Part shown: positions 32,730 through 43,425 of the stretch, one piece after another
How positions within the stretch are numbered: position 1 is the stretch's first letter
How the letters are laid out: each line of letters starts with the position of its first letter
NCBI RefSeq assembly: GCF_024295625.1
Contig: NZ_JANCOJ010000002.1
Span: forward strand, 542,461-606,460
DNA from: Streptococcus sp. CF8_St5-11
GTDB lineage: Bacteria > Bacillota > Bacilli > Lactobacillales > Streptococcaceae
Reading direction: 5' to 3'
DNA length: 64,000 nucleotides
Translations under genes and position numbers: made by a program
The notes under the pieces: model-generated
What the model was told of the DNA's origin: nothing
What the model saw: the letters and a program-made list of their open reading frames with translations, nothing else
Databases searched by the model: none

Positions 32730-32805
32730 TGTCTATTATAACGAAAAAAAGCAAAAATGTCTATTATAACAGACATTTATAAAAATTGCCGTTATAATAG
32801 ACATT
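32730..32805 (-). promoter_or_regulatory. satD promoter with three copies of TGTCTATTATAAC
   Basis: Copies lie at 32730-32742 and 32756-32770 (same direction) and 32791-32805 (opposite). The last two form a 15-bp perfect inverted repeat. On the minus strand TAGACA and TATAAT, 17 bases apart, form the promoter, and the first two copies cover the -10 and -35 boxes. This is a classic repressor-operator layout. Confidence 0.75.
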
Positions 32806-32820
32806 GAATCATTTAAAAGA

Positions 32821-34902
32821 TTATTTCACTTTTTCTTCTTCGTAGTCCCCATTGCTACAAACGACTTGTTTGCCACCGCCACGGACTTTCTTCTCAACTA
32901 AGTAATGACCACATTTTGGACAATCCCGGCCGATTGGCTTGTCCCAAGAAGTGAATTCGCAGTCTGGGTAGCGATTACAGCCATAGAAGATACGGTTGCG
33001 CTTGGTTTTACGCTCGATGATTTGTCCCTGGTGACAGTTTGGACATTCCACTCCAATTTCCTTAACGATGGCTTGGGTGTGGCGACAATCTGGGAAATTA
33101 CTACAAGCATAGAACTTGCCAAAACGTCCTAATTTAATCACCATCGGGCTGCCACAGACTTCACAATCAAAACCAGCTGGTTCGTCTTTGATTTGGATTT
33201 TTTCCATCTCTTCTTCAGCCTTGGCGACTTCTTTAGAGAATGGTTTGTAGAAGGCATCAATGACTTTTTGCCACTCTTCTTTTCCGAGTTCGACATCATC
33301 GAGTTTCCCTTCCATCTCTGCTGTGAAGGTCACGTTGACAATATCTGGGAAGAATTCAACAATCAGTTTATTAACGATTTCCCCTAATTCCGTTGGTTCA
33401 AAGCGTTTGGCTACCAGCTTGACATAATAGCGTTTTTGAATGGTCTCAATCGTCGGAGCATAGGTTGAAGGGCGTCCAACACCGTTCTCTTCCAAGGTCT
33501 TGATCAAAGTTGCTTCAGAATAGCGAGCAGGTGGTTGGGTAAAGTGTTGCTCAGGCTTGCTATTGACCTGCTTGACGATATCGCCTTCTACCATGTCCGG
33601 CAACATCTTGTTTTTGTCTGAATCATTATAAATCGCCAAATAACCATCAAACTTCACCTGGCTCCCATTTGCCGTATACTGAACCCCATTTTGACCTAAA
33701 CGGACATTCATCGTATCAAAGACAGCTGCGGTCATTTGACTAGCGACAAAACGGTTCCAAATCAAGGTGTAGAGTTTCAATTGGTCTTTGTCCAAGTATT
33801 TAGCAATGCTCTCAGGAGTATTGAAGACGCTAGACGGACGAATCGCTTCGTGGGCATCTTGGGCACTAGAAGCATTCTTCACACGACTTCCATGTTTAGA
33901 ATATTTCTCACCGAAGCGATCCACGATAAAATCAGCTGCCTCATTTTGCGCAACCGGACTAATTCGTGTGGAATCGGTACGCATATAGGTAATCAAACCT
34001 TGAACACCAGAGCCAATATTGATTCCTTCGTACAATTGCTGAGCGACCATCATGGTCTTGCGGGTACGGAAGTTAATCTTATTGGCTGCATCCATCTGCA
34101 TAGAAGAGGTGGTGTAAGGAAGTGGTGCATTCCGACGACGTTCTTTCTTTTCAACTTTTTCAACGGTAAAATCTTTGCCATCTAGGCGTTCAAGTACTGC
34201 TTTCACCTCTTCATTGGTGTTGAGCTTCATCTTCTTGCCATCAATCCCATAGAAGCTAGCTTGGAATTGTTTGGTCCCTTTTTTGAAGACACCATCAATG
34301 GTCCAGTATTCTTCCGGCTTGAAATCATTAACTTCGTTTTCACGATCAATGATTAATTTGAGGGCAACTGATTGCACGCGCCCTGCAGAAAGTCCTTTTT
34401 TGACCTTTTTCCAAAGAATAGGCGAAATTGAATACCCTACAATCCGGTCCAAGACCCGACGTGCTTGTTGGGCATCAACCAAATCCATATCGATTTGACG
34501 CGGTTCTTTAAAGGCATTTTTAACGGCATCCTTAGTGATTTCATTAAAAACCACGCGGTTCTTTTCTTTGGCATCCAAGTTCAAAATATGAGCTAAATGC
34601 CAAGAAATAGCTTCTCCTTCTCGGTCCGGGTCACTTGCGAGAAAGACTTGTTTGGCTTTTTTAGCTTCTTTTTTCAAATCATTGATCAAGGGACCTTTTC
34701 CGCGAATATTGATATACTCCGGTTCATAGTTATTGTCGAAATCAATCGACATGGTTGATTTTTTCAGGTCCCGAATATGGCCAACACTGGCCATGACTTT
34801 GTAGTTACGACCAAGGTATTTTTCGATTGTTTTCGCCTTGGCAGGAGACTCCACAATCACCAAATTTTTCTTGGTTGTACTGCTTTTCTTTTTTGTTACC
34901 AC
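32821..34902 (-). CDS. topA: DNA topoisomerase I
   Basis: 693 residues. It has an N-terminal Toprim domain ([34 protein letters not shown] with acidic metal ligands), central gate domain [15 protein letters not shown] region, active-site tyrosine in [15 protein letters not shown], and C-terminal zinc modules [18 protein letters not shown]...[17 protein letters not shown]...CNRYPDC and a last, incomplete CPKCGHYL...CSN. Type IA enzyme that relaxes negative supercoils. Upstream lies dprA, as in other streptococci. Confidence 0.95.
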   Translation of the reverse strand: MVTKKKSSTTKKNLVIVESPAKAKTIEKYLGRNYKVMASVGHIRDLKKSTMSIDFDNNYEPEYINIRGKGPLINDLKKEAKKAKQVFLASDPDREGEAISWHLAHILNLDAKEKNRVVFNEITKDAVKNAFKEPRQIDMDLVDAQQARRVLDRIVGYSISPILWKKVKKGLSAGRVQSVALKLIIDRENEVNDFKPEEYWTIDGVFKKGTKQFQASFYGIDGKKMKLNTNEEVKAVLERLDGKDFTVEKVEKKERRRNAPLPYTTSSMQMDAANKINFRTRKTMMVAQQLYEGINIGSGVQGLITYMRTDSTRISPVAQNEAADFIVDRFGEKYSKHGSRVKNASSAQDAHEAIRPSSVFNTPESIAKYLDKDQLKLYTLIWNRFVASQMTAAVFDTMNVRLGQNGVQYTANGSQVKFDGYLAIYNDSDKNKMLPDMVEGDIVKQVNSKPEQHFTQPPARYSEATLIKTLEENGVGRPSTYAPTIETIQKRYYVKLVAKRFEPTELGEIVNKLIVEFFPDIVNVTFTAEMEGKLDDVELGKEEWQKVIDAFYKPFSKEVAKAEEEMEKIQIKDEPAGFDCEVCGSPMVIKLGRFGKFYACSNFPDCRHTQAIVKEIGVECPNCHQGQIIERKTKRNRIFYGCNRYPDCEFTSWDKPIGRDCPKCGHYLVEKKVRGGGKQVVCSNGDYEEEKVK

Positions 34903-34988
34903 GTTTTATCCCTCTGTATTGTATAAATCTCATTGAGTTTAATACATTTTAAGAAAGATGTCAACTAGGAACTTCTCCTATAGGAAAA

Positions 34989-35837
34989 TCACAATTCGTA
35001 TTTCAATTCATCAAGAATGTCCTGGCCTGATGTGACAAGCTTTGCGCCTTCTTGAATCAGGTGATGGCAGCCTGCAGATTTTCCATCTAAAATATTTCCT
35101 GGGATCGCAAAGACATCGCGTCCTTCCTCCATGGCCCTTTCACAAGTAATCAAACTACCTGAACGGAGTCGAGCCTCTGCCACAATCACTGCCTGACAGA
35201 GACCTGCAATGATGCGATTTCTCTCAGGAAAATGAAACTTAAGTGGTGCCTGCCCTGGACCATACTCACTTAAGATCAGATGGTGTTCCCCCATATGTGA
35301 CTGTAATCTCTGATTGCTCTTAGGATAAAAAACATCCAGCCCCGTTCCTATCACTCCGATGGTCTTACCACCATTTCGGATACTGGCATAATGTGCAGTC
35401 GCATCAATCCCTTTTGCAAGTCCACTGACGATGACCAGTTCATTCCCAAGTTCCTTAATAATTTTCTCTACAGATCGTACCCCCTCTCGCGTTGTCTCTC
35501 GAGCTCCTACCACTGCAATTTTTGGCCTGGTTAACAGCTCCAAATCTCCTTGGTAAAAAAGGAGTGCAGGAGGATTGTAGATCTGTAGTAATTCCTCAGG
35601 GTATTCAGGATCAAAAATGGATAAAGATGGGAATCGTTCAAAGTCTTTGTGTAATTGGTCGTCGTCTAGTTGCCGGTATTTGTCTACAAAATGAATGATA
35701 CTGCGACAGCTAGCAATCCTTGCTATCTCTTTTAAGCTTGGCAAGATTTGATCTTTCTTACAGTAATCCAAGACTCTCAAGACTTGCTCATTTGATAAAC
35801 CGGCTGCTTTTAATTTAAAGATTTCAAATTTCTCCAT
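34989..35837 (-). CDS. dprA: DNA processing protein DprA
   Basis: 282 residues from ATG 35837, with AGAAGG at good spacing (a GTG two codons upstream is an alternative). The Rossmann-like domain has PKIAVVGARETTREG, ELVIVSGLAKGIDATAH, IGVIGTGLDVFYPKSN, FHFPERNRIIAGLCQ and VIVAEARLRSGSLIT. It binds incoming single-stranded DNA and loads RecA during natural transformation, so the strain probably has transformation genes. In related species dprA is driven by the competence sigma factor ComX; I did not find a convincing cin-box in the short upstream gap. Confidence 0.93.
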   Translation of the reverse strand: MEKFEIFKLKAAGLSNEQVLRVLDYCKKDQILPSLKEIARIASCRSIIHFVDKYRQLDDDQLHKDFERFPSLSIFDPEYPEELLQIYNPPALLFYQGDLELLTRPKIAVVGARETTREGVRSVEKIIKELGNELVIVSGLAKGIDATAHYASIRNGGKTIGVIGTGLDVFYPKSNQRLQSHMGEHHLILSEYGPGQAPLKFHFPERNRIIAGLCQAVIVAEARLRSGSLITCERAMEEGRDVFAIPGNILDGKSAGCHHLIQEGAKLVTSGQDILDELKYEL

Positions 35838-35897
35838 GGTCACCTTCTACTTCCTCTCACTTATTTATTCGAAAAAGAAAAGAAAAAAGCTCTATTT

Positions 35898-36827
35898 CTA
35901 GAACTTTTTTTGATTTTCTGATGAATAAAAGTAGGCTGCAGCGCCAATTAGGTTACTCTCATTATGGAAGCGAGTCGCTTGAATGGGTAAAGCCTCAAAT
36001 TGTTCATGCCCTCTTTGAGAGAGCAGGTCATGGTATTGGTGATTGATTTCATCGATCAGTAGCGGTTGGCTACTAATGCCCCCTCCAATGGTCACCTTCT
36101 CAAGTCGCAACAAAGATTGAAGATTAAAAATCAGAATAGCAATATCATAGCAATAGGCCTGAAACAAGGTTGTCAGCTCCTCGTTACCCCCTTGATCAAG
36201 AGCACTGAAAACAGATATACCATCTGCCTTTTCTAGATTCAAGATGTGACTAGCTTTCTCAACAAATTGAACAGCTGAACCGGTGTTTTCCAAAAGATTG
36301 GAAATGCCTTGCAAAAAGAGTTCTCGATGAAAACGACGATTTTCTGGTGTTCTTTCTGTCTTATCAATAGACCGAATGTATTCTGTCAGTTGCCATCCAC
36401 TCAATAAATCACCGTTAGAAAGAAGAGCAAGGCCAACTCCTGTCCCTAAGACCAAGGTCGCCCCGCACGGACAATCTTTTAGATTGCCAAGCCTTGCTTC
36501 TGCTAGACCTGCGGCTTCTCCATCATTGAGAACAGTGACTGGTACTTGAAATGTTTGTTGCAATCTACTAGCCAAGGGAATGTTGCGCAAATAAGGGATG
36601 AGACCGCCTCGAAAGACAAAGCCAAGTGTCTTTTGGATCTCACCAGGACAAGAAATGGCGATTCCGTCGATTTGTTCCCGAAAAGGTGTAACGATTTCTT
36701 CTAATCCTTGCCAAAACTCCTCAATCGTAGGTGGCGTCGGAATTTTGTCTGTATGAACCAAGTGATAGTCCACGTCCATCAGACCATACTTTATAAAGGT
36801 CCCTCCGATATCGATGGTAAATAGCAT
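35898..36827 (-). CDS. ROK family sugar kinase
   Basis: 309 residues with the ROK/ASKHA fold. IDIGGTFIKYGLMD is phosphate motif 1, VLNDGEAAGLAEARLG the catalytic aspartate region, ATLVLGTGVGLALLSNG phosphate motif 2 and VTIGGGISSQPLL the adenosine motif. The cysteine-rich zinc motif of ROK repressors is absent and so is any DNA-binding domain, so it is a cytoplasmic kinase, probably acting on a hexose or N-acetylhexosamine; the exact sugar is open. It lies three bases behind rnhB. Confidence 0.82.
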   Translation of the reverse strand: MLFTIDIGGTFIKYGLMDVDYHLVHTDKIPTPPTIEEFWQGLEEIVTPFREQIDGIAISCPGEIQKTLGFVFRGGLIPYLRNIPLASRLQQTFQVPVTVLNDGEAAGLAEARLGNLKDCPCGATLVLGTGVGLALLSNGDLLSGWQLTEYIRSIDKTERTPENRRFHRELFLQGISNLLENTGSAVQFVEKASHILNLEKADGISVFSALDQGGNEELTTLFQAYCYDIAILIFNLQSLLRLEKVTIGGGISSQPLLIDEINHQYHDLLSQRGHEQFEALPIQATRFHNESNLIGAAAYFYSSENQKKF

Positions 36828-36830
36828 AGC

Positions 36831-37598
36831 CTAATCCTCACACATCGATTTGACCGGTTCAAATGAACACCGATGGATAGGCGTCACTCCCAGCTTGTGC
36901 AGCCCAGCTAGATGCTTAGCCGTTCCATAGCCAGCGTTCTGTGCAAAATCATAGCCTGGATATAACTGAGCCAAGTCCTCCATCATCTGATCCCGAGTCA
37001 CCTTAGCTACGATAGAGGCAGCAGCAATGGATAAGGAATTAGCATCTCCTTTGATGATACTAGTTTGGGGAATAGAAAGATCCAACTTCATGGCATCAAT
37101 CAAAAGATGCTGGGGTTGAGGATCTAGCTGACCAATGGCCTCCATCATGGCTAGTTTCGTAGCTTCATAGATATTGACCTGGTCAATCACTTGATTGTCC
37201 TTAACGCCGATTCCGATCGCAATAGCTTCTTTGAGCACAGCCTCATAGATTTCCTTGTGTTTGGATTTTGGAATTTTTTTACTATCGTTGAGGCCTGGAA
37301 TCTTAGAACCTTTAGGTAAGATCACGGCAGCTGCAACAACAGGTCCCGCTAATGGGCCACGTCCCACTTCATCCACTCCTGCAATGAGCTCAGTTCCACG
37401 CGCATAGCATTCCTTTTCATAGGCCAGCATTCCTTCCAAGCGCTCATCTTCATCTAAACATTTTTGGATTTCCCTTTTTCGCTTTGCAATCGCTTGGATC
37501 ACACCAGATCGATCATCCTTTTCCAATTCAGCAAACAATGGATCGTTTAACTGCTGGATGTCTTCTAATTGTTCTTTAATTTCCTTAATGGTTGCCAT
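36831..37598 (-). CDS. rnhB: Ribonuclease HII
   Basis: 255 residues from ATG 37598. The catalytic domain has the family motif [20 protein letters not shown] (two acidic ligands), [25 protein letters not shown] and [24 protein letters not shown]. It removes RNA from RNA-DNA hybrids and single misincorporated ribonucleotides. The start overlaps rbgA by 14 bases, matching the common rbgA-rnhB order of Firmicutes. Confidence 0.94.
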   Translation of the reverse strand: MATIKEIKEQLEDIQQLNDPLFAELEKDDRSGVIQAIAKRKREIQKCLDEDERLEGMLAYEKECYARGTELIAGVDEVGRGPLAGPVVAAAVILPKGSKIPGLNDSKKIPKSKHKEIYEAVLKEAIAIGIGVKDNQVIDQVNIYEATKLAMMEAIGQLDPQPQHLLIDAMKLDLSIPQTSIIKGDANSLSIAAASIVAKVTRDQMMEDLAQLYPGYDFAQNAGYGTAKHLAGLHKLGVTPIHRCSFEPVKSMCED

Positions 37599-38436
37599 CA
37601 ATTTCCCCTACGCGATCCAGTGTATATCGTCCTAATTTCCCATCGCGCACGTCTTTAACAAAGAGTTGGTAAAAACGGTCGTAATCCTCGCGAAATCCCA
37701 ATTTCTGAGTCATCTCCATAATAATTTCAGGAGCTTCTTGCTCCAGGTTCATTTGTTTAAAACGCTCTTGTAAAACTGCTGGATAGTGCTCTTTAAAATA
37801 GTTAAGACCAAAGATGGTCACTTCATCCATTGGAAGCAACTGATCCTTGATAGCTCCAGTTAAGGCCAGCTTTAAGGCCACTTCTTCATCTTCAAATTTG
37901 GGCCAAAGAATCCCAGGAGTATCCAAGATTTCGAGATCCTTATTGGTTTTCAACCATTGTTGCCCCTTGGTCACCCCTGGTTTATTGCCAACAACAGCAA
38001 TCTTTTTCCCTGCTAAGCGGTTCATAAGAGTGGACTTCCCAGCATTTGGAATCCCGATAATCATGGTCCGAAGGGTTTCAATCTGAATCCCCCGTTCCTT
38101 CTGACGAACAATTTTATCGGCCATCAAGCTCTTAGCAGCATCTGTGACCTTCTTAACCGTCGACTGCTCTTTGGAGTTGATCGCCAAGGTTTTGATGCCT
38201 TGTGCTTCAAAATAGTCCTGCCATTCTTTTGTAGCCACAGGATCTGCCAGGTCTACCTTGTTCAAAATCATCAATTTAGGCTTTTCACCAACAATTTTTG
38301 TCAACATGGGATTTTGGCTTGATAGGGGCAAACGAGCATCTACCAGAACCGTCACAAAATCCACGAATTTTAAATTTTCTTGTACTTGTCTTCTAGCTTT
38401 GGACATGTGTCCAGGAAACCATTGAATAGTTGCCAT
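37585..38436 (-). CDS. rbgA: Ribosome biogenesis GTPase RbgA (YlqF)
   Basis: 283 residues from ATG 38436 ([16 protein letters not shown]), preceded by GGAG; a longer frame from 38460 is not needed. It is a circularly permuted GTPase with G4 [11 protein letters not shown]5 AINSKE, G1 [15 protein letters not shown]2/G3 [10 protein letters not shown] and [10 protein letters not shown]. It promotes late assembly of the 50S subunit. It overlaps rnhB. Confidence 0.94.
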   Translation of the reverse strand: MATIQWFPGHMSKARRQVQENLKFVDFVTVLVDARLPLSSQNPMLTKIVGEKPKLMILNKVDLADPVATKEWQDYFEAQGIKTLAINSKEQSTVKKVTDAAKSLMADKIVRQKERGIQIETLRTMIIGIPNAGKSTLMNRLAGKKIAVVGNKPGVTKGQQWLKTNKDLEILDTPGILWPKFEDEEVALKLALTGAIKDQLLPMDEVTIFGLNYFKEHYPAVLQERFKQMNLEQEAPEIIMEMTQKLGFREDYDRFYQLFVKDVRDGKLGRYTLDRVGEIDGNH

Positions 38437-38549
38437 GTTCTCCATTCCTTTCCAGTTCAATCTCCTCTATTATACCATGTTTTCTTGAATTCTCAGTGAT
38501 TAATAAAAATACTAAAAAGAAGCTACCGAAGTAACTTCTATTTTATATT

Positions 38550-38888
38550 CTAGCGAATTTGTTCAAAATGCAAATGCACGGCAATATGGTCACCATAGCC
38601 ACTCCGTTCCAAATCGCGTTGCAAGCGATAAGAAATATAATGTTCAGCAATGGTAATATAGCCTGCACCAAGTAAACGATGCTCTACCATTGATTGGATC
38701 ATACTAATGGTTGCGCGTTCTACTTGAGCTTCATCCAAATCCATGGCTACTTTCTTCGTTACTTGAGCTAGATTTTGTCGCAAATCATCTGTCAAAACAT
38801 AGACCACTTGCGCTGCTTTCAAAATAGCTTGGTAAATTTTATCCGGGTTGAATTCAACCACTTCTCCACTACGTTTAATGACTTCCAT
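38550..38888 (-). CDS. ATP-cone domain protein
   Basis: 112 residues made almost wholly of an ATP-cone (MEVIKRSGEVVEFNPDKIYQAILKAA at 1-26, LVEHRLLGAGYITIAEHYISYRLQRD-like end). ATP-cones sense ATP/dATP in ribonucleotide reductases and NrdR. A stand-alone copy with neither reductase nor zinc ribbon is found in many streptococci; its target is unknown. It is a single gene with gaps of about 110 and 180 bases on either side. Confidence 0.75.
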   Translation of the reverse strand: MEVIKRSGEVVEFNPDKIYQAILKAAQVVYVLTDDLRQNLAQVTKKVAMDLDEAQVERATISMIQSMVEHRLLGAGYITIAEHYISYRLQRDLERSGYGDHIAVHLHFEQIR

Positions 38889-39068
38889 CGGAGTCTCCTT
38901 TATCCATTATTTTTTTCATGAATGCTCCATTTCCGTAAGACAGGGAATGAATACCTACTACTTTATTATATAATTTTTTTGCCAAGAATCAAAGGTCTTT
39001 CAAAAAATAGATTCATTGGTTGGGAAGTTAAGTTATTATTATTCAAACACATTTCTTACAACAAAATA

Positions 39069-40004
39069 TTAGTAATCTGGTCTTAAAACACCTGTTATGA
39101 TCTCTTTGGTTGCATGGTAATCCCCATCTACTACAACCTTGATAATGCGTTTCGCTTCTTCTGCCGGTGCTGGCACCAAGGGCAAACGAGTTGGCCCAGC
39201 TTCAAATCCCATATAGTTCAAAACAGCTTTGACAGGAGCTGGACTCGGATAAGAGAAGAGAGCATTGACTTTAGGGATAAACTGACGTTGGATAGCCGCA
39301 GCCTTTTTAATATCGTTGTGCTCAATGGCTTGGAACATCTCATACATCTCATCTCCATTTGTATGAGAGGCTACTGAGATCACCCCATCAGCTCCAAGGT
39401 TCATCGCGTGGAAAGCATCACCATCTTCCCCCGTGTAAACAAGAAATTCTTCTGGCTTGTGTTCAATCAAATAGGCCATATTAGCCAGAGTTGTACACTC
39501 TTTGACACCAATGATATTCGGGTGTTCTGCCAAACGAAGCATGGTTTCAGGTGTCATTTCTACTACCACGCGCCCTGGAATATTGTAGATAATAATCGGA
39601 AGATTGGATGCATCCGCAATCGCTTTAAAGTGTTGATACATTCCTTCTTGGGATGGTTTGTTGTAGTAAGGAACAATAGCCAATCCTGCTGCAAAGCCAC
39701 CAAAAGTATCCACTTCTTTAACGAACTCGATCGAATCGCGAGTTTCATTGGTTCCGACACCAGCGATCAAAGGAACTCGACCATTGACAATCTTTTGTAC
39801 AGCTGCAAAGAGCTCCAATTCCTCATCGTGGGTCAGAGTTGGACTTTCCGCAGTCGTACCAGCTAAGAGAATCCCGTCTGTATGATGAGCCAAGAGGTGC
39901 TCGATCAAGGCAGGAAGAGCATCAAAATTAATGGTCCCATCTTCATGGAAGGGGGTGATAAATGCAGTGATGATTTTACAATCTTTTAAATCATTATAAG
40001 ACAT
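39069..40004 (-). CDS. dapA: 4-hydroxy-tetrahydrodipicolinate synthase
   Basis: 311 residues from ATG 40004 ([15 protein letters not shown]). TIM-barrel aldolase with [37 protein letters not shown] with the catalytic tyrosine, and IIGVKECTT with the Schiff-base lysine. It condenses pyruvate with aspartate semialdehyde in lysine and peptidoglycan-precursor synthesis. The upstream asd gene makes its substrate; a 364-base gap with tandem repeats separates them. Confidence 0.94.
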   Translation of the reverse strand: MSYNDLKDCKIITAFITPFHEDGTINFDALPALIEHLLAHHTDGILLAGTTAESPTLTHDEELELFAAVQKIVNGRVPLIAGVGTNETRDSIEFVKEVDTFGGFAAGLAIVPYYNKPSQEGMYQHFKAIADASNLPIIIYNIPGRVVVEMTPETMLRLAEHPNIIGVKECTTLANMAYLIEHKPEEFLVYTGEDGDAFHAMNLGADGVISVASHTNGDEMYEMFQAIEHNDIKKAAAIQRQFIPKVNALFSYPSPAPVKAVLNYMGFEAGPTRLPLVPAPAEEAKRIIKVVVDGDYHATKEIITGVLRPDY

Positions 40005-40106
40005 AGAAAAACCTTTCTCTATATAAGAAAGAGGCTGGGGCATGCTTGCCTTTGCCTCATGATCTGTTCATAAAACAAGTTGATTTGCTAGGTAGCTGAA
40101 GAAAAG

Positions 40107-40358
40107 TCAAACTCTTCGAGTTACTGATTTCTGAATCATGGCGCAGTGGTTGATTGGAACTACTCATGTTTGCAACATTCGTACTTCCTAATCAACTGTG
40201 CGGGGGAAAAACTACGAAATCAAACTCTTCGAGTTACTGATTTCTGAATCGTGACGCAGTGGTTGATTGGAACTACTCATGTTTGCAACATTCGTACTTC
40301 CTAATCAACTGTGCGGGGGAAAAACTACGAAATCAAACTCTTCGAGTTACTGATTTCT
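40107..40358. repeat. 113-bp tandem repeat between asd and dapA
   Basis: Two full, almost identical 113-bp units (40107-40219 and 40220-40332) and a 26-base third start (40333-40358). Each begins tcaaactcttcgagttact and contains a long imperfect palindrome around ggttgattgg..ctaatcaact that folds into a ~28-bp stem. The unit boundary has a short AACTC-TTC-GAGTT hairpin. No gene is in the gap 40005-40368. Confidence 0.85.
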
Positions 40359-40368
40359 GTTTTTCTCC

Positions 40369-41445
40369 CTATTTCAATTCAAACTTCAATTCAGCTGTTG
40401 GACGTACGAGTCCACGTTCGTGAAGTGTTTCTGCGATTTGGACTGAGTTCCAAGCGGCACCTTTTAGAAGGTTGTCTGAAACCACCCACATGTGGATCCC
40501 TTTTTCAGCATCCAAGTCTTTACGTATACGTCCGACGAATGTATCACGTGAACCAACAGCATTAACTGCTTGTGGGTAGATTTGGTGAGCAACGTCGTCT
40601 TCAAGGACTGCACCTGGGAATTCTGCAATAGCAGCTTTCACTTCGTCAATTGGTGCCACTTCTTTTGTTTCAATGTAGACTGACTCTGAGTGAGCTGACA
40701 AGACTGGAATCCGCACACAAGTTGCTGAAACGGCAATGCTATCGTCTTCCATAATTTTCTTAGTCTCGTTTGTCATCTTCATTTCTTCGTAAGTATAGTC
40801 ATTTTCTGTGAAGACGTCGATTTGTGGAAGAGCGTTGAAAGCGATTGGATAGTGTTTCTTATCTCCACCTGAAGGCAAGATTTCAGCTTTGACATCACGT
40901 GGATTAACGCCGTCGTTTAAGACTTCTTTCAACTCACGTTGAGTTTCAAGAATAGCTCCCATACCAGCACCTGAAACAGCTTGGTAAGTAGACACAATAA
41001 TACGTTCCAAGCCCCATTTTTGACGGACTGGCTCAAGAGCGACCATCATTTGGATCGTTGAACAGTTTGGACAAGAGATAATGCCGTTATGAGCATCAAG
41101 CGCATGTGCATTGACTTCAGGAACAACCAATGGGACATCCGGATTTTGACGGAAATAAGAAGTGTTATCCACCACTACTGCGCCTGCTTTCACAGCGTAT
41201 GGTGCATATTTAGCAGATGTTGAACCGCCAGCTGAGAAAAGGGCAATATCAACCCCTTCGAAAGCATCTTCAGTCGTTTCTTCAATAGTCACATCTTGAC
41301 CCTTGAATTGCAAGACCTTCCCTGCAGAACGTGCAGACGCAAGGTAGCGAATCTTATCGATTGGAAGAGTAGATTCTTCCAACATTTTGATCATTTGAGC
41401 ACCAACGGCACCTGTAGCACCGACAACAGCAACTGTATATCCCAT
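40369..41445 (-). CDS. asd: Aspartate-semialdehyde dehydrogenase
   Basis: 358 residues from ATG 41445 ([19 protein letters not shown]-binding), chosen over a longer frame because GAAAGAGG precedes it. The active-site cysteine is in [12 protein letters not shown], with the substrate region [11 protein letters not shown] and the base histidine in [11 protein letters not shown]. It reduces aspartyl phosphate to the semialdehyde for lysine/diaminopimelate, threonine and methionine synthesis. About 145 bases separate it from lemA upstream, so it may have its own promoter. Confidence 0.95.
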   Translation of the reverse strand: MGYTVAVVGATGAVGAQMIKMLEESTLPIDKIRYLASARSAGKVLQFKGQDVTIEETTEDAFEGVDIALFSAGGSTSAKYAPYAVKAGAVVVDNTSYFRQNPDVPLVVPEVNAHALDAHNGIISCPNCSTIQMMVALEPVRQKWGLERIIVSTYQAVSGAGMGAILETQRELKEVLNDGVNPRDVKAEILPSGGDKKHYPIAFNALPQIDVFTENDYTYEEMKMTNETKKIMEDDSIAVSATCVRIPVLSAHSESVYIETKEVAPIDEVKAAIAEFPGAVLEDDVAHQIYPQAVNAVGSRDTFVGRIRKDLDAEKGIHMWVVSDNLLKGAAWNSVQIAETLHERGLVRPTAELKFELK

Positions 41446-41590
41446 AGTAAATCCTCTTTCAAAATTTTCTAAAAATTGAGTATTTGTACTATTATACAAT
41501 TTTTTGGCATAAATGAAAAGTACCAACAGTAGGAAAAAATCCTGATAACAAGACCAAGATTTTTGATGGTTATTAATAATAAATAGCTCT

Positions 41591-42142
41591 TTAGTTAAGG
41601 TCATAGTTCAAATCACTTAAATCTTTCTTACCTTGTGTTTCTTCAGCAAGAAATGGAACTTGATGGATCCCCTTTACACCTGCTACGATAGACGTCGGAA
41701 ATGAAACAATTTCTTGATTGATGTGGCTAATATTACTGTTGACAATTCGCTTCGCTGCAGCAAGATCTTCATTTTCATCAGCAATTTCCTTTTGCAAGGC
41801 CAAGAATTGATTAGAAGACAAGAGCTCTGGATAATTTTCACCAACTGCACGAATTTGTGCCAAGACATCGTTTTGATTGGTTATGACTTGGTTGGATTCT
41901 TGAATGCTCGCTCCTTGACGTAAAGCAACTAAATCTGTAAAAAGGTCTTGTTCATGTTTGGCATAAGCCTTCGCTACTTTTAGCATTTCCGAAATGGTAT
42001 CATAGCGTTTTACGAGAACGATATCGACCGTTCTCTTTGATTCTTCAATGGTCACTAGATAGCGATTGAGACGATTTCCTACACTAATAAACCAAATAGC
42101 CAATAGGGCAACAAATATGATTAAGCCGATAATGAGATTCAT
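41591..42142 (-). CDS. lemA: LemA family protein
   Basis: 183 residues. One N-terminal membrane segment ([20 protein letters not shown]) is followed by a helical-bundle domain ([36 protein letters not shown] and following helices). LemA proteins are anchored with the helical part on one side of the membrane; their role is not settled. The start overlaps the DUF3137 stop by four bases, a pairing often seen, so the two proteins probably act together. Confidence 0.85.
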   Translation of the reverse strand: MNLIIGLIIFVALLAIWFISVGNRLNRYLVTIEESKRTVDIVLVKRYDTISEMLKVAKAYAKHEQDLFTDLVALRQGASIQESNQVITNQNDVLAQIRAVGENYPELLSSNQFLALQKEIADENEDLAAAKRIVNSNISHINQEIVSFPTSIVAGVKGIHQVPFLAEETQGKKDLSDLNYDLN

Positions 42143-43140
42143 GATGCTTCTCCTTCAAAAATTGCTGTTATTTCTTTAATTAAAGCTAGTTCTCTGCATA
42201 ATTTATGATATTCAAATACCAAAGATAGTTGATCAATATCTTCTGGTTTTTGGGGCGTCGGAAAGATATAGCGATCGGTATACAAAGAAATAAATAGTTT
42301 CTTGTCTTTCAAAAATACACACATGGCATTTTGAGAAATTTGTCGATCAAACCATTCCAACATCTTAGGGGTGAGAAATTTACGGGCAGACAATTCATCC
42401 GTGCAGTAGATATTGTAATTCTCGTTATTGCGAATATCCTCGGTTTCAATCTGAACTTCATCTCCTCTGGCTCCAGGATAAACCCCATTCACCTCCCTCT
42501 TAAATAGAAAGGATTTCTTGGTTGGCACAACCCGAAGATGACCGGAGAAATTGATCGGTAGACATAAAGAGAACACTTGTCCAAGGAAATCTGTAACTTC
42601 CACATGTTCCGTCCTCGTATGTCCATTGGACGTCCGGTAACGAGTCTCCGTATGATGGGCATAGAGATTTGACACCGTCAGCTCTTTGTCATCATGAAAT
42701 GATAGCTCTTTGAAACATAGAAAATCAGTTGACCGAGGACATAAATGCGAAAGAGCTTCAGAAGGGATGGAACCATCCTCTTTGATCGAAGCCTTAGGAA
42801 AAACTTCCTTTAATACAGGCGACAAGATATCATCAAGATAGATCTCATCGTTCGAACGAATTCGATCCCCAAACAAGGCTTTTCGTTTTTTATATTGTGG
42901 CCAATAATACAAACCTACAACTAAAAGTATCAAAGGAATAGCTGCAAAACGCAATAAAATGAGAGACAGTATGGCACAAACAATACCAAAAGATCGGAAA
43001 ACATTCCATTGTAGATTGTTCTTCATTTGTTCTCGGATTAATCCGATTGCATCCTGAAATTGTTTGGAGTTTTCTAGCTCCTCAATTTTATGCGAATAGT
43101 CTATAGATGCTGGATCATTAGAATGATAGAAATCTCCCAA
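42139..43140 (-). CDS. DUF3137 membrane protein
   Basis: 333 residues. Two adjacent membrane segments near residues 50-85 (FGIVCAILSLILLRFAAIPLILLVVGLYYW) are followed by a cytoplasmic-type domain with IYLDDILSPVLKEVFP, GARGDEVQIETEDI and FDRQISQNAMCVFLKDKKLFISL, typical of DUF3137. It probably starts at TTG 43140 behind AAAGGAG (nine bases away). It is first in the operon with lemA and is preceded by a good promoter at 43179-43207. Confidence 0.75.
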   Translation of the reverse strand: MGDFYHSNDPASIDYSHKIEELENSKQFQDAIGLIREQMKNNLQWNVFRSFGIVCAILSLILLRFAAIPLILLVVGLYYWPQYKKRKALFGDRIRSNDEIYLDDILSPVLKEVFPKASIKEDGSIPSEALSHLCPRSTDFLCFKELSFHDDKELTVSNLYAHHTETRYRTSNGHTRTEHVEVTDFLGQVFSLCLPINFSGHLRVVPTKKSFLFKREVNGVYPGARGDEVQIETEDIRNNENYNIYCTDELSARKFLTPKMLEWFDRQISQNAMCVFLKDKKLFISLYTDRYIFPTPQKPEDIDQLSLVFEYHKLCRELALIKEITAIFEGEAS

Positions 43141-43178
43141 TCAACTCAACTCCTTTCTGACATTAGGCACTTTACTAT

Positions 43179-43207
43179 ATTATAACACCAACGTAACTTT
43201 GTAGCAA
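43179..43207 (-). promoter_or_regulatory. Promoter of the DUF3137-lemA operon
   Basis: On the minus strand TTGCTA and TATAAT are 17 bases apart, about 40 bases before the start codon. Confidence 0.65.
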
Positions 43208-43242
43208 TTGTATTATAATAGTTTTCAATTCTTTGAAGAAAC

Positions 43243-43393
43243 AAAAAAATCCTGATCCGAAGACCAGGATTCGAGGCACCTTTCGATGAGAACAGCCGGT
43301 TCACACAACTGCTCAAGGTCCGCTCCTGCGTTACAATTGAATGTAGACCTCCTCAGCGCAAAAGGCTCCTAAGAGCCAATCGACTCATCGCAT
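43243..43393 (-). ncRNA. Candidate structured RNA (~150 nt) with own promoter and terminator
   Basis: Minus-strand TTGACA (43429-43424) and TAAACT (43405-43400) are 18 bases apart, giving a start near 43393. The product can close with CGATGAG/CTCATCG and holds GGCTC-TTA-GGAGCC and further stems. It ends in a terminator ATCCTG..TTCG..CAGGAT plus a T-run (43243-43271). There is no reading frame with a ribosome site. A named RNA family from lactic acid bacteria, the asd motif, lies near asd genes; asd is three genes downstream here, so this could be it, but I cannot confirm that. The -35 overlaps the end of the alkD-like gene. Confidence 0.65.
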
Positions 43394-43425
43394 AAAACTA
43401 GTTTACCATGAACGGCCAAAAAATG

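Noticed and set aside
43243..43393. Signal recognition particle RNA, tmRNA or 6S RNA
   Set aside because: The conserved SRP apical loop and the tmRNA ends are not present, and I cannot match 6S; left as an unassigned RNA.
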